Assembly: GCF_021917145.1 (NCBI RefSeq)
Contig: NC_061072.1
Location: 7,729,391 to 7,793,390, forward strand
Length of the DNA: 64,000 nucleotides
Direction: 5' to 3'
DNA from: Hypomesus transpacificus
Taxonomy: Eukaryota; Chordata; Actinopteri; Osmeriformes; Osmeridae
Positions 11,311 to 22,705 of the stretch are shown piece after piece. The position numbers and the translations under genes were made by a program. The notes beneath the pieces were generated by a model. It was not told the origin of the DNA. It did no database searches and was given only the letters and a program-made list of their open reading frames with translations. Numbering within the stretch: position 1 is the first letter of the stretch; every line of letters starts with the position of its first letter.

Positions 11311-13619
11311 TTCTCTCACAATAGCTTGCTTTCACACATGATGCACTCCCTCGGGATGATGAGCTTTGCTGTCGGATTTCGTTCTGTTTTCCACACAAAC
11401 ATTACTACGAGAAAGAGGCATTGTTTTTAATGTCAGCAATCTTCTTTTGTTTCTATTTGTTTGGAAAGCAACTGCCAATTCTATACAGTGTTAGAATCTG
11501 GGTTAAAAATGCTAGACTACTTACCAAACGATTCAAATATATCCTTTTCACAGAAGGCATACATTGTACTTTGGAGAGCATATTGTCAAACCGTTATCAT
11601 TTCAAACCTACAGAACTGCTTGACTTTTAATTCTGGGAGGCTGGAGGCTGGAGCCAGAGCAGAGGTTGTGTAACTGGTCTGTGACAGGCATCAAATGAAG
11701 GATATTTTTAGGGCTGTGATGCGGCAGGCCCCTGACCTTAGCTGCTGAATGACTTGCCTGTAGGGAAACGTTCGTCCCAGACCCCGCCGTCCACTACTCA
11801 ACAGAGCCTGGAGCTTTAATCTCTGCCACAGGCGTGAAGCTGTGCTTATCCAAATCTCTGCACTTGCCAAAGGATACCCACATTCAGTCAAGTGAACCCA
11901 GCCATTGCAACCTTCAGCTCAAGCACGTTCTATTAAATGGTGTCATCCGATAGTCTCTCAGCTTGACATATTACAGCCCTCAGAAGGTTTTAAAACCTCA
12001 TTGTAGAAGACGGAGGGCTTTGTGACTTCTGTTGGGATGTTTTGAACCTTTTAGACTCTCACTGCCAGGAAAGGGACACGCTGTAACTGGGCTCTGTTGA
12101 AGACAAGACTTTTTGAAAATGCTACACACACTACATTTTCAGCCGTGTGAAGTTCATAGCACATTCCTTGATCTCACTGTGAACCCCAGAGTGTAATGAT
12201 GATTCCAGAGTGTGGAAGGTCTGAATGGAGCTGGTAACATGTCAGACTCATCACATTTCCACTCTTTTTTTTGGATTCACATCTTCATGAGCTGCCATCA
12301 TTCATTCTGACAGTGAAATCATTAGAGCTGTGATATTCGATTCCTTTTATTATGACAGCATCTCTCTCTCTCCCCCCCCCCCCCCCCCCCCCTGCGCTTT
12401 GGAGCGCATCTGTTATTAGGACAACTTCACTGTTTCATCTTTTTTCAAAGTTTGACCTGAATCTGTACACACCCTCAGAACCGTACTGGCATATTTCTGT
12501 CATCTCAAATCAAGACTCTTTAAAGCTTCTTGGTATTTTACAGCGCGATACTGTATTTCAGCAGTTGAGACACAGGATTATGTGAAAGTGAACTTGAGTG
12601 TGGTATTATTTATTTATAGGTACATACACTTCAAGTTACATGTTGCTCCAAAATAGCACTTGTCATGTCTAATATTCTACTTACATTGGCATGTATCAAA
12701 CAGACGCAAAAACAAGAATGATCGCTGGTTTGGCTTAAAATTGGTTGTACAGTGGGGTGACCAACAGCATTGAGGAAACCAGTCAGGGAGTCAGGTGGCT
12801 GAGCGGGTAGAGCATCGGGCCAGTAACCTGAAGGTTGCCAGTTTGATTCCCCGTCGGTGCACATGACGTTGTGTCCTTGGGCAAGGTACTTCAACCTACT
12901 TGCCTCGGTATGTTATTCGGTATGTTAGCGGTACACGAAACGGGCATGAACTCCACTCTATTTGTGTGTTTTCTTACCAACACTTTTTATTTCCCCAGTG
13001 CCTTCTCCCTTCAGTCTTTAGAGCGTCTTCCCTGTAGAAGACAAACAGATCTTTCCATATCTTCTGGAACGTCAATAGTCAGTGTAGATGTTGAGGTCAT
13101 TATAAACCTCAGCCTCACTTCCCTGTCCAGAGCTGACAGCTGAACATTCCTTGGCCCAGGCAGGGTGGGCGTGGCCTCGGCTGGTGACTGTGACAGAAGC
13201 CAGGAACAGCTTGGGAGGAAACAGCAGGTGCTGGTAGCTCCACCAACGCTTCCAGATGTGCAACTCTAATTGAAGTTTCAGACTTGATATTGTTAGCAGA
13301 CACACTTTTCAATAAAAAAACAGCTCTTCTAGGCTTTCTGAAGTATACAATATCAACTGTAGGTTTTAAGGGGTTTATTAAGGGATTTACAGTATTTTTT
13401 TTTTGCAGTCTTATTATTTTATTTACTCTGCATCACTCAGACCTAGAATAGAACATACTGCCATGCCAGCATTGAAAGCACACATACTGCAGACACATCT
13501 ACTCTTCTACCGCCATATTTGTTTTACAGCTACATGTGATTCTGATAGGCTGGTCTCAATTGGTATTAAAAGTGCGTCTAAAGATATTGTGTCTGTGGTC
13601 ATCTGCCCTGATAGTGAAG
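11311..13619. other. Intergenic between dusp29 and the dusp13b-like copy
   Basis: I see no coding exon here. The stretch holds a C run at about 12372-12392 and a truncated SINE at 12787-12910. The part right of 11310 is the 5' flank of dusp29 and may carry its promoter, but no clear TATA or initiator element could be assigned. Confidence 0.6.
12787..12910 (+). repeat. tRNA-derived SINE, 3'-truncated copy
   Basis: It shares the tRNA-like head (A-box-like TGGCTGAGCGG, B-box-like GTTTGATTCC) and the body (ACGTTGTGTCCTTGGGCAAG, CTACTTGCCTCGG) with the copies at 21972, 30003, 42166 and 51576. It lacks the tail GCTCTGGATAAGAGCGTCTG. Confidence 0.85.
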
Positions 13620-15345
13620 CTATTTGTCCAGCGCTCTGAGCTGTTCCAGGAAGCCGGCGTTGGGACAGATGTTCCTGCTGGTGCTGACTACCTTGATGGC
13701 CTCGACCAGAGTCATGCCCTCATGGATCAACAGGTACGCCAGCACCAGGGTAGCGGAGAGACTCAGGCCCATGGCACAGTGGACAAACACCTTACCTAGC
13801 GAGGAGGAGGAAACACAACATGGTTTTTAGTCACGGCATGCTGCAGGTTTCCACTCCTACCGAAGCCGTAGTTCAGACTGTTCCCAGACAGCTCTGATCC
13901 TCCCTTCCTCTCCCTGTAGAGCAGCCTGCAGATCAACATAGGTTCCTTTCACACTAATTGCCTTATTTGTTACTTCACTGTGGATTACAGACCTGTGTAC
14001 CACAAAGTGGAATGTTTTTAACTACTCCCTAAAAGTTTTGACAATGTTGCAACAAATGTTTCTACACATGGTAATCCTGGGTTTCTTATCATGCATGAGG
14101 ATTAGGGCCCAGAGGAGCGCGTAATTGAACTGTCTGCTAGGCTGTGTATTTCTTCTGAGGATTACTGCGCAGGGCCTGCTACACACCGAAGACTACGTCT
14201 TCCACCATCCTGGGAGGGAGGAGGCCTCATCTTATTACTGTCATGTCTCAGATTAGATGCACTCTGCATAACAGGAGCAGAGCAGGCCACAAACATAATT
14301 GTGTAATTTCCATGTCCAATGAAAGTGTTGCTTACAAATTACCGGGCCAAGCCATTTAAAAGCAATTTTCTCGTCCAAGGTCTCGGCTTATGAGGAGATT
14401 ACCGTGAGGGATGATATTAGCTTGATATTGTGTTTAGTGTTTGATTTGCATTCTAACTGCTAATGCTAGATAGGATTGCTGTGGTACGGCTTGACAGACA
14501 AACTGATGTATGTATAAAGAGGAAAGACGTTGTCTGCTGTGTGTTAAGTCCTGGTGGGGTCAGCAGGTATAGCCTACTCTACAACATCATGCATCACCAA
14601 ACACCTTGATTTGTACATGGGTAGAGTTGTGGCTGTGCTGTTCATGTGAATTTCCTTCCCTTTGAGACTTTTTCCACAAACTCACAGCACAAAATGTCGT
14701 TTTTGATTTTGACTGAAGAGTTTCTTTAGTATTTATAGAAAAGAGAAGTACTGTAGCTGTGGGTGTGCTCAGGGCAGTCCTGGTGAACTGGGCTGATGAG
14801 TAGAAGAATGGGCTCATATCAAAGGACGGCATGTCAAAACAAAAGCCTCTATTCTGAGGTAAGTGATTTTGGTGTCTCTGTAGAAGCTGGGCCCGATGTT
14901 CATGTTGAACTTCCCGTCAGCGGCGTTCCCTACGTGAGTGATGACGATTGCCTTCAGGGTCCTCTCGTCCTTGGCTGCATACCTAAGTGCACAAGTGTCC
15001 GACACTTTAAAGGAGCACATGCTCATTTTTGTATTTAATAACACCATTTGGGTTTGTGACTGCCTTGTATGTACAGTATATGGCTTGCCCATGCACAGTA
15101 TACTGTAATGTAGTTTGTGGATCCAATGTCCTTTGATCAAAAATATATCCCAGACAAACTCTACTGTGACACTAAAAGAGAGATTCTCACATGTCCCCTA
15201 TGTAGATCTGGGGATAGACCTCATCTAGAAGGCCGCGGGTTCCAGGCTTGGTCCACATCAGCCTCTGAAGCCTGGAGGCCAGGGGCATCTCGTACCGGCT
15301 CTCCCCCACCTCAGTGCGCCCCAAGCAGCTGCTCCCCCGGGGCAT
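13620..15345 (-). pseudogene. dusp13b: dusp13b-like (TMDP-type) phosphatase, degenerate
   Basis: The three-exon architecture is recognisable: exon 1 15345-15191 (ATG 15345, donor GTGAGA), exon 2 14982-14757, exon 3 13795-13620 (stop TAG). LQRLMWTKPGTRGLLDEVYP, MYAAKDERTL and [17 protein letters not shown] resemble the testis-type DUSP13B more than DUSP13A. Three lesions are visible. (1) A tandem CAAAA duplication (plus strand 14835-14844) adds 5 nt after the IEA motif and leads to an early stop. (2) The expected exon 2 donor at 14756-14755 reads CT instead of GT. (3) The active site reads [10 protein letters not shown], so the HCx5R arginine is Leu (CTC). Without the 5 nt, the exon lengths sum to 552, a multiple of three. 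Exon 2 also reads THVGNAADGK where THVxNAA is usual. I call it a pseudogene; sequencing error could explain one lesion but hardly all three. Confidence 0.8.
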
Positions 15346-17425
15346 GTCTGGGTGGTCCACCTCTGCCTTTTATTAGCTGTTGGTGACACACGTCTGGAAT
15401 TTCGACCAGAAATCTCTTTGATGTATTCCATTCAGCCATAAAATATGTACTGTGATATATGTGTGGCACGCTAAAATGCTGCCAGATAGTTAATGTTGTC
15501 TTATTTTGTATCAGATCCTGAGAAAACTAACAGTGAATTCTTCAGATAGATTTTCGTTCCGGTCCATTTCCGTCGGGCATGCACACACTCAAGAGAGACA
15601 CGTGAGCTCATGCTCTATTCATACTGTAAATATTTCCTTCTATTTCGGATTTGAATGATTCGGCTTCAGGCATCGTACAGATGTACTGTCTGCATAGTCA
15701 ATGTAAAGAGCCCCTTAGAAATGCAGTTTTATTCTAGTGGCGTATCAAGACTGGGTAGATCTGGAGACGTGTTGCTCACGTCTACTGGGATGAGATTGTT
15801 GAGTACAAATCTGTTTCAGTGTCCTTTTGTAAAGCTGGTGCGACATACGGACCTGCACTCCAACATCTTGACGGCTTTGCGTGTCTCCGTATTTGCCGTC
15901 CTCACAACGGGGATGTGGACACCAACGCTTCCTCACGGCCAAGACACCAGTGAGGCTCGAGTGATCCGACCGTTTTACGCGTGTGCTCAGTGATTGTGCT
16001 GAAGTGTGTGGGAGTGAAACCAAGAGCTGGGATTAGGGTCTGTTCTGGCACAACGTGTGCCTGCAGTACCTGATCTATAAGTACACCCCTCCCTCCTCCC
16101 GGGCTGAAGTTGGGGGGGGGGGGGGGGTAGAGGGGGCTGATTTCCCTGGTGAATGTGTTGGACCCCCCCTACCCTTCCCCCCTCAAGGCTAACCTGTCCT
16201 TCCTTGCTCCACTTCAGAGTAATTAAAGATAGTAAGTGAGCCTGCAGTTTACACAAAGGCCGAATGAGAATCCTCTTTCATCACCTACTCCAGCCTCTTC
16301 GTACAGGCACGAGAAACAGTCTTTTGTAGAACAATGTCAGAGATCTATTTGACTTGCAAATGAAGGTCACATATATGCATAAACAGTGTACTCACACATA
16401 ATGTATACAGTGTTTTCCTAACCTGCAGGGCAATAGATGAGTCCAGATAGCAGACTTGCCTGGCTGACATGCTCACAAACGTCTCTCAGTCACCACATGT
16501 AGGTCAACAGCACACAAGTACTGTACTGCAGGTCCACACACTGTAATCTGCCTCACAACGTTTTTGGCTATTTTAACATTTGAATCTCAGCTCAAAATAA
16601 TTCTGGCATCATATTCTGAATTCCCTGAAGGTTATCTGATATATACCGGTGTGTAAGGAGGGTGAGGACACTGCCAGAGAATGACTTCATAGGTGCTGTT
16701 TCACAGCATTGGAAAAAGACCATCCCTCAAGGATTCATGTGCTGTTTGAGTACATCAATGTTTGGGAAGTCTCTGTTCTCCATGACCTCATTTGTTGACC
16801 TCATTCGATCTGATTCACGTTGAAATTAAGCATTTATTATCTTTCACACAAAGCGTACTATCTATCCTGTCAGAAATACAGCGAACACAATAAAAACAAA
16901 AACAATTGTTGTGTTAAGTTTTATGTCATTTCTATTTTCAGACACATTGTAACATCTTACACAACATTTAGAATTCATGTTAGAGGTAAACATATGTTTC
17001 AGGTAGTTAAAGGAAAAGTAGTAAAAAAAATTATAGTTATTTTTACCAGTTATTTTTAGTATCTATTCTCTTTTCAGTGAACATATCGGCCTTGTGGTTA
17101 ATTGCATAGATTCTTGACCAGGGAAATGTGATCTTTGAGAATAAGAAACATTTTAGTGTCCCTTTTGAAAAGATTTTTGGTCCATGTATATTGACATACT
17201 GTGTGTACAGTACTTCAACATCAACATTCAGTTATCTGTGAAACAGTCTGACAATTATAAGGTTGAACATCACATCTTTCCAAGGATGAAGAGGTATCCT
17301 CTATCTTCTCCATCTCTTCCCAAAGCCTTGATTCAAACTCGGGACATTCCTAAGGATTTGCTGCCCGACGAACGACGACGAGGTAATCCATCACTCCAGA
17401 TCAAGGTGTGGCAGTTTGTTCACCT
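15346..17425. other. Intergenic within the dusp13 cluster
   Basis: No exon is supported here. It contains a poly-G run near 16109-16128 and otherwise unique-looking AT-rich DNA. Confidence 0.6.
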
Positions 17426-18791
17426 CTAAAGAATCACACAGGCTTTCCTTTTCCCTCTCAGCTGAAGATCCAGATCCAGCAGTAGTGCCAGGAAGTTCCT
17501 GTTGGGGTAAACGGCCCTCTTCTTCACCACTTCCTGGAGGGCATGACGGAGGGGGATGTGGTGATAGAGCATGAGGTATGCCAACACCAAGGTGGACGAG
17601 CGGCTCATTCCCATGATGCAGTGCACCAGTACCTTCCCTGGAGCAAAGAGGCGAGGGAAAGGAAGGGAGAAAGGATTAGCGAGAGGCCTCCGTCTTATTA
17701 ATATCATACATGACTGCTTGTCTCAAACTGTGGCCCTTCCAGTCCCTACTGAGGGATAAAAATAGTGTCCACAGTTCATTGCCTTTGTTCATTTAAGGTC
17801 CCTTTGCAGACAGGCCCAGGCTGTCAGGTTCATCCCATACTGTCCTCTTTCTAAAAGGAGTTGGGAGAAGATCCATGGTTGACTTTATAGACATTATGCA
17901 AGGTAAGGTTCTTTATTATTGCTTCTTTATGGATGAAAACATACAGTATATGATTGAGTATACAATTATAAGTGTAAGCCCAGGTGACAAGAGTTGTCTT
18001 TAAAAAGGAAGCACCTGAAATGTTTTTGTACAAGGCTTTTATTTGCATCAAAAGGTCTGAAATGTGTTCAGTTTGGTGCAAAATAGACAATAGGAGAAAA
18101 AAAAAACTTACCATCTGATGTTTTTAAAGCTTTGTGAATGAAGTCTGCAGCAGGTTTGAAGTAAACATTCAGATCAAAGTGAGTAGAGTCATCTGCTGGA
18201 ATACCACAATACACAAAGTCGTTGCCATAAAACCTTTGGTTTCCTATGCTGCCTCGCTTGGAATGCGCAGCATTTAAAACATGAGTGATCCCTAATCTCC
18301 GCAAGGCTGTCGTGTTTTGGGCTATTGCCCTGGTAAGACAAAGAGAGGAAACATGAATAACTGTTCTGATTGCTTCACAACTGTCCAGTACATATCATTT
18401 TCCAAACCTCTCAGAAAGGGTATTGAAAATGCATACTGTATTTACACAAGCCTAGCCATCAACCTAAATCTGATACACAAGGTAATATGATGACATAACA
18501 TTCCAAAACAGTTTTCTATCTATTGCAACACAACTAGGCAGTTTCATCATTGGAATAATGTACAACTTTCAAAGTAGGCTACCACAAGATTTATTATTCA
18601 ATGTTTATTATAAACTAGTGTAAGAGCATTGGAATATAAGTGAGAGAAAAATACTGTACTTACACATTTCCAATGTATACGTTTGGCCAAACCTCATCTA
18701 TCTGATTCAGCTGTAGGTTACATGAATCCAAAACTTTTTGTAGGTCCTTCACAGACAGATACTCCTTTCTCATGTTGTTTACGGATGTCAT
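17426..18791 (-). CDS. dusp13a: dusp13a-like dual-specificity phosphatase with C-terminal CaaX box
   Basis: Exons are 18791-18664 (ATG 18791; donor GTAAGT), 18329-18112 and 17637-17426 (TAG). The total is 558 nt, 185 residues, normal for small atypical DUSPs. Exon 1 encodes a short N-terminus ending [13 protein letters not shown]. Exon 2 has [15 protein letters not shown] and the acid-loop region PADDSTHFD. Exon 3 has the complete P-loop [10 protein letters not shown] and [11 protein letters not shown]. The family dephosphorylates phospho-Tyr and phospho-Ser/Thr; DUSP13A (MDSP) is muscle-expressed in mammals. The protein ends [11 protein letters not shown]: a polybasic stretch followed by Cys-Val-Ile-Leu, a CaaX motif whose final Leu favours geranylgeranyltransferase I, so membrane attachment is possible (inference). 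It is one of two dusp13a-like copies in tandem and more divergent from human DUSP13A ([12 protein letters not shown]) than the next one. Confidence 0.85.
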
Positions 18792-19265
18792 TTTAACCCT
18801 AGATTACACTTTAAATGATTAAACAGATAACTTTACGCTACAGAGTAAACGCTAGACCCTCTGCTCCCTCCCAAGATGATCGTTGCTAGCAGGTGTTTGT
18901 TTACTGTCAGCGCCATTGGACACGTACCAAATTTAGCGCTCAGGCTAGTGTGTTGTCCCTACTCATAAATACAGTAAGATAACAGACCCAGCTGCGCATT
19001 TTCATTCAGCTGTAGGCTGCATGGTTCCATGTTTGTCACACGACACTTAATAATTCACTAAATCGAAAACAGTAACAATTTGCATTTGGAATACATATGG
19101 ATTCTAATAGGATAGGTCTGAACAGATGGAAAACAAACACCACCATGTGGTTAGAACATGTTACCACCTGTGCTACAGTACTGCTTACTGTAAATGATCT
19201 GTGATTACATAACCTTAATAAACACAATTTTTCATTGTGGTCAATACCTTGATAATGTTTTCAGG

Positions 19266-20413
19266 TCAAGCCTTTGTGCGTAATTTCCTATTCAAAGCAC
19301 AGAGCTGTTTCAGAAATCCTCTATTCGGAAAGATCCACCGTCGCTCTTTGACCTTTATAATGGCGTCCATTAGGGAGTAGTGGTGATGGATCATTAGGTA
19401 GGCTAGAACTAGCGACGCAGAACGGCTCACTCCAACAGCACAGTGGACAAAGACCCTAGCTGGAGAATAAAACAACAGGTGAAAATCATCCATGATTATT
19501 CATAGACTAACGGTGTGTGTCCACTACAGCAGAGCGAGCGGCGGGTAGTGTAATATTTCAGAAAACATATTTGTGAAAAAAAAGTAGTGGAAATAATAAT
19601 ATTTTCTATATGCTATAAAAATGTCTACTGCTCAGTAGGTTTTTTCCACAACCTTTTTTCAAAAATCTTCCTGAAACTTTTGAGGGGAAACTTTTTTATA
19701 ACTTATTATCAAAAATATTAGCGAAAAATACATTATTGGCCATGACTACAACAGTGACCTTGGAAAACTACAACTCTGTATCAGCCTAACTTGTCTGAAA
19801 CGCACCCCGAGCGTGTTGGGGCTACTGCAGGAAGGCAAGCGGTGCAGAGCGTTAAACAACGCTGTAGTGGACACGCACCGTAATGGTATCCATGGCTTAA
19901 TGAACTAGGCTATTCCATTCGATGATTCTTTACCTCCTGGTGTGTCAAGTGCATTTTGTATGTACTCAGCAGAGGCATAAAAGTAGCGTGAGAGGTCAAA
20001 AGAGGGAGAATCGTCAGCCGGGACCCCATGATAGTCCACAGAGGATCCATAGAAATCATTACTACCTTGACAGTACGCCTTTCCGTGAGCAACATTAAGG
20101 ACATGCGTGATTCCCAGCTTCCATAAACCGTATCGGTCGTTGGCCGCTGACCTGAGTGATCATAATCAACAGGGGGGAAATACAGTAATCTCATCAAAAG
20201 TAGGCTACATTCCAAATATCAAATTAATCTTCCCTTGCATGTTATGCACAACAATAAGTAATGGTTTTGAATGACTTACATGTCCGCAATGAACAAGTTC
20301 GGCCAAACTTCGTCCACGTGATTGCCAAACCTTTTACCCCCGTACAAAACCCTCTCCAACTCTTTCACTGTTTCAGCGTCAGATGAAACATTGTTCTTCT
20401 GGACATTACACAT
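19266..20413 (-). CDS. dusp13a: dusp13a (MDSP-type) dual-specificity phosphatase
   Basis: Exons are 20413-20280 (ATG 20413; donor GTAAGT), 20151-19934 and 19459-19266 (TGA). The total is 546 nt, 181 residues. Landmarks are [13 protein letters not shown] at the end of exon 1; [18 protein letters not shown], the Tyr-Cys-Gln-Gly segment, [20 protein letters not shown] and FIHRAL-like YIQNAL in exon 2; and the intact active site [11 protein letters not shown] plus [18 protein letters not shown] in exon 3. [16 protein letters not shown] and [11 protein letters not shown] closely follow mammalian DUSP13A, so I take this as the better ortholog candidate. Intron 2 carries a Harbinger-like MITE. Its start lies about 2.3 kb from the divergent samd8 start codon, so the two genes share an upstream region. 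Confidence 0.88.
19511..19880. mobile_element. PIF/Harbinger-like MITE in dusp13a intron 2
   Basis: The 370-bp element begins CGGTGTGTGTCCACTACAGC and ends with the inverted copy of CGGTGCGTGTCCACTACAGC (19 of 20 match). It is flanked by a direct TAA at 19508-19510 and 19881-19883. A 3-bp TWA-type duplication points to the PIF/Harbinger superfamily. No coding capacity. Confidence 0.85.
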
Positions 20414-22705
20414 AACTGTGACCCATCAGATTTCAATATCTAACCAATTCATCTCATTTGGCTGTTAATATGCGACCATGCGGGTGACAGTGACAGGTGT
20501 CTTTGCCGTAGACTAAAACTAAAAATAGTGACCCAATGTGTATATTAAGTTACACATGTTTACATTTGGGACTTTGGGGATTCTGCAATTTATTATGAAC
20601 AACATGTAATTTTGATATGAAAGACATTAAGTCAGAAAGTAGAAAATGTAAATCATTGTTTCAAAGTTGAAGTGTGGTAGTACGCATAGTTGACCAGCAG
20701 GTGTCAGTATTCCCTTTCATGGTCTATGTAGGCCTACTGTACAATGTAACATAACTGCGCATCTCTTCTCATAGGTACGGTTCTGCCCATTATGTGGTCA
20801 ACGCTGATGTAAAGTAGCGTAGCCAACCTGTGAGAAATGATTTGCATCAACCCTGTCATCGAAGTATATGCAAAAACAGATTCTAACTGGAATCCGGTGA
20901 GTATTTTCCACGGGTGTCCAAATAGCTTCAACCACCTAATTAACTGAAGTCCTGTTAGCAATGGACAATGGTCAACTATTTGGTAGCAGCTAGCTAACTA
21001 GCTATTGACGTGGCTAGGTAGCTAACGATATTCAGTCTTCCCATCATCTCTCTGGGTTGGCGTAAGACGAGCTGTGTGTGTTAGAGCTATATTAACGTTG
21101 AAAGCTTTATTGTTACGTAGCCAGCTAGCTTGACACATGGATGTCTGCGTTAACCTGTCTAGAGCTAGTGTTAATGCTAGCCAACATCTCATCTGTTTTT
21201 TGTTTTGCTGTCAGTTCGTTTGTTGCAGCCAGCACTGTTGCATAGCGCCCCCCCCCCCCACTCCCCCCCCCATGTGTTACGGATTTACATAGTCAAGGAC
21301 ATGGATTGTGTCTCGCCAGAGAAAGCTACAATGTGGTCTGCACTATAGTTTAATGATAAGCATCTCGCTGACTGGCACTGACGGACAATTGATACAGTGT
21401 ATCCCAACTTACTGGAGTTATTCAAGACAATGTCAATGCTGCATAAACATGATTCTCCACAGTTGTATTAATTCCTCTGTCTGATGCAAATTCAGTTCTA
21501 AATTTGTATAACGATACTGCATACCGATACAGATCTAAGCCAGAAGGCGTAAGTGAGAATAGTGTCTTAGGTGAGCCTGTCGTTCAAAAGCAATGAGTAC
21601 AGTGCGTTTCTGACCTATTTTTTTAAGTTCTATTTGCTTTGATAGCCTAACCTTAAATTCTTTATTTGACAGTAATCTATGGTCAATTAATTTAATTGGT
21701 GTTTAAATAGCAAACAACTGGTATACTCCTTCACCTACTTCAAGGCTATAATTAATAACAAAGAATAATAGAGGGCGTGATCCCCATTCAGCAAGCTTTC
21801 CGTTCAAATACATAACTGTTACCAACAGTTTGCAACATCAGACTGGCCAAAGTTGAATGCAAAAGCTCACTCTGTATGTTAGTTTTTTTTAGGTGTTCCT
21901 TACAAGACAAGAGGGTAAGAGATAAGAGTTGTATGGGTTTGAAGTAGTGTGTCCTTTAGCTTGAATACACTTTACATTTACAGTTAGTCATTTAGCAGAC
22001 GCTCTTATCCAGAGCGACTTACAGTAACTATAGGGACATTCCCCCCAAGGCAAGTAGGGTGAATTGGACAAGGACACAACGTCATTTGACACGGCGGGGA
22101 ATCGATCCGGCAACCTTCTGATTTCTAGCCCGACTCCCTCACCGCTCAGCCATCAGAACACTAGTGTCTGGACTTCCCCCAGTTCAGAATCAGACATTAC
22201 TGGAACTGTCTGGGTCTGTTTTTGGAATGATTACGAAATGTTGTTTAGCAGGCGATAAAAACTGACTCTGCTGATTCAATCGAAACTGGGAATCTGTTGT
22301 TCTCTAAGACTTAACCACGGGACTGTTTTTTAAAGAATAAAAGAAAGATATTGCAGTAGTTCCACTTATTTTCATGTTTGTCATCTCTGAGACCTATTCT
22401 GGGTGTGGAACTTCTGCCCTGAGTTCTTATGCAGCACACTAACACAGTCCCCCCCCCCCCCCTGCTCAAATCATTAAACAGCCATAAATAGGCCTGAAAG
22501 ATGAAGCGATTGTGCCAAAATCTTGACTGAGATCCTTCTCAAAATCTTGTCTTGTCTTTACTTCGGTGCTGTCTCGAGACACAACTTTGTCACATTTCCT
22601 TGGTAGCGTCACCCATGACCCATACCAGGGTCAGTATCTGTGTGTCACTTCCTGCAGCAAGTCACCTGTCGCCTTGTTTCTTCTCTCAGTTCTCAGAGTA
22701 GGGAG
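20414..22705. other. Divergent dusp13a/samd8 upstream region
   Basis: This is the interval between two divergent genes. A candidate untranslated first exon of samd8 could end at 20896 before a GTGAGT donor, with a candidate acceptor (TTCTCTCAG) at about 22689 just before the start codon; both are weak calls. It also holds C runs near 21247-21271 and 22449-22462 and a SINE at 21972-22157. No coding exon is supported. Confidence 0.5.
21972..22157 (-). repeat. tRNA-derived SINE, minus orientation
   Basis: It reads as the reverse complement of the 30003 and 51576 copies: tail first (AGACGCTCTTATCCAGAGCG), then the GGCAAGTAGGGTGAA body, then the tRNA-like head (B box near GGGGAATCGATCC; A box CCGCTCAGCCAT). 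Confidence 0.92.
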
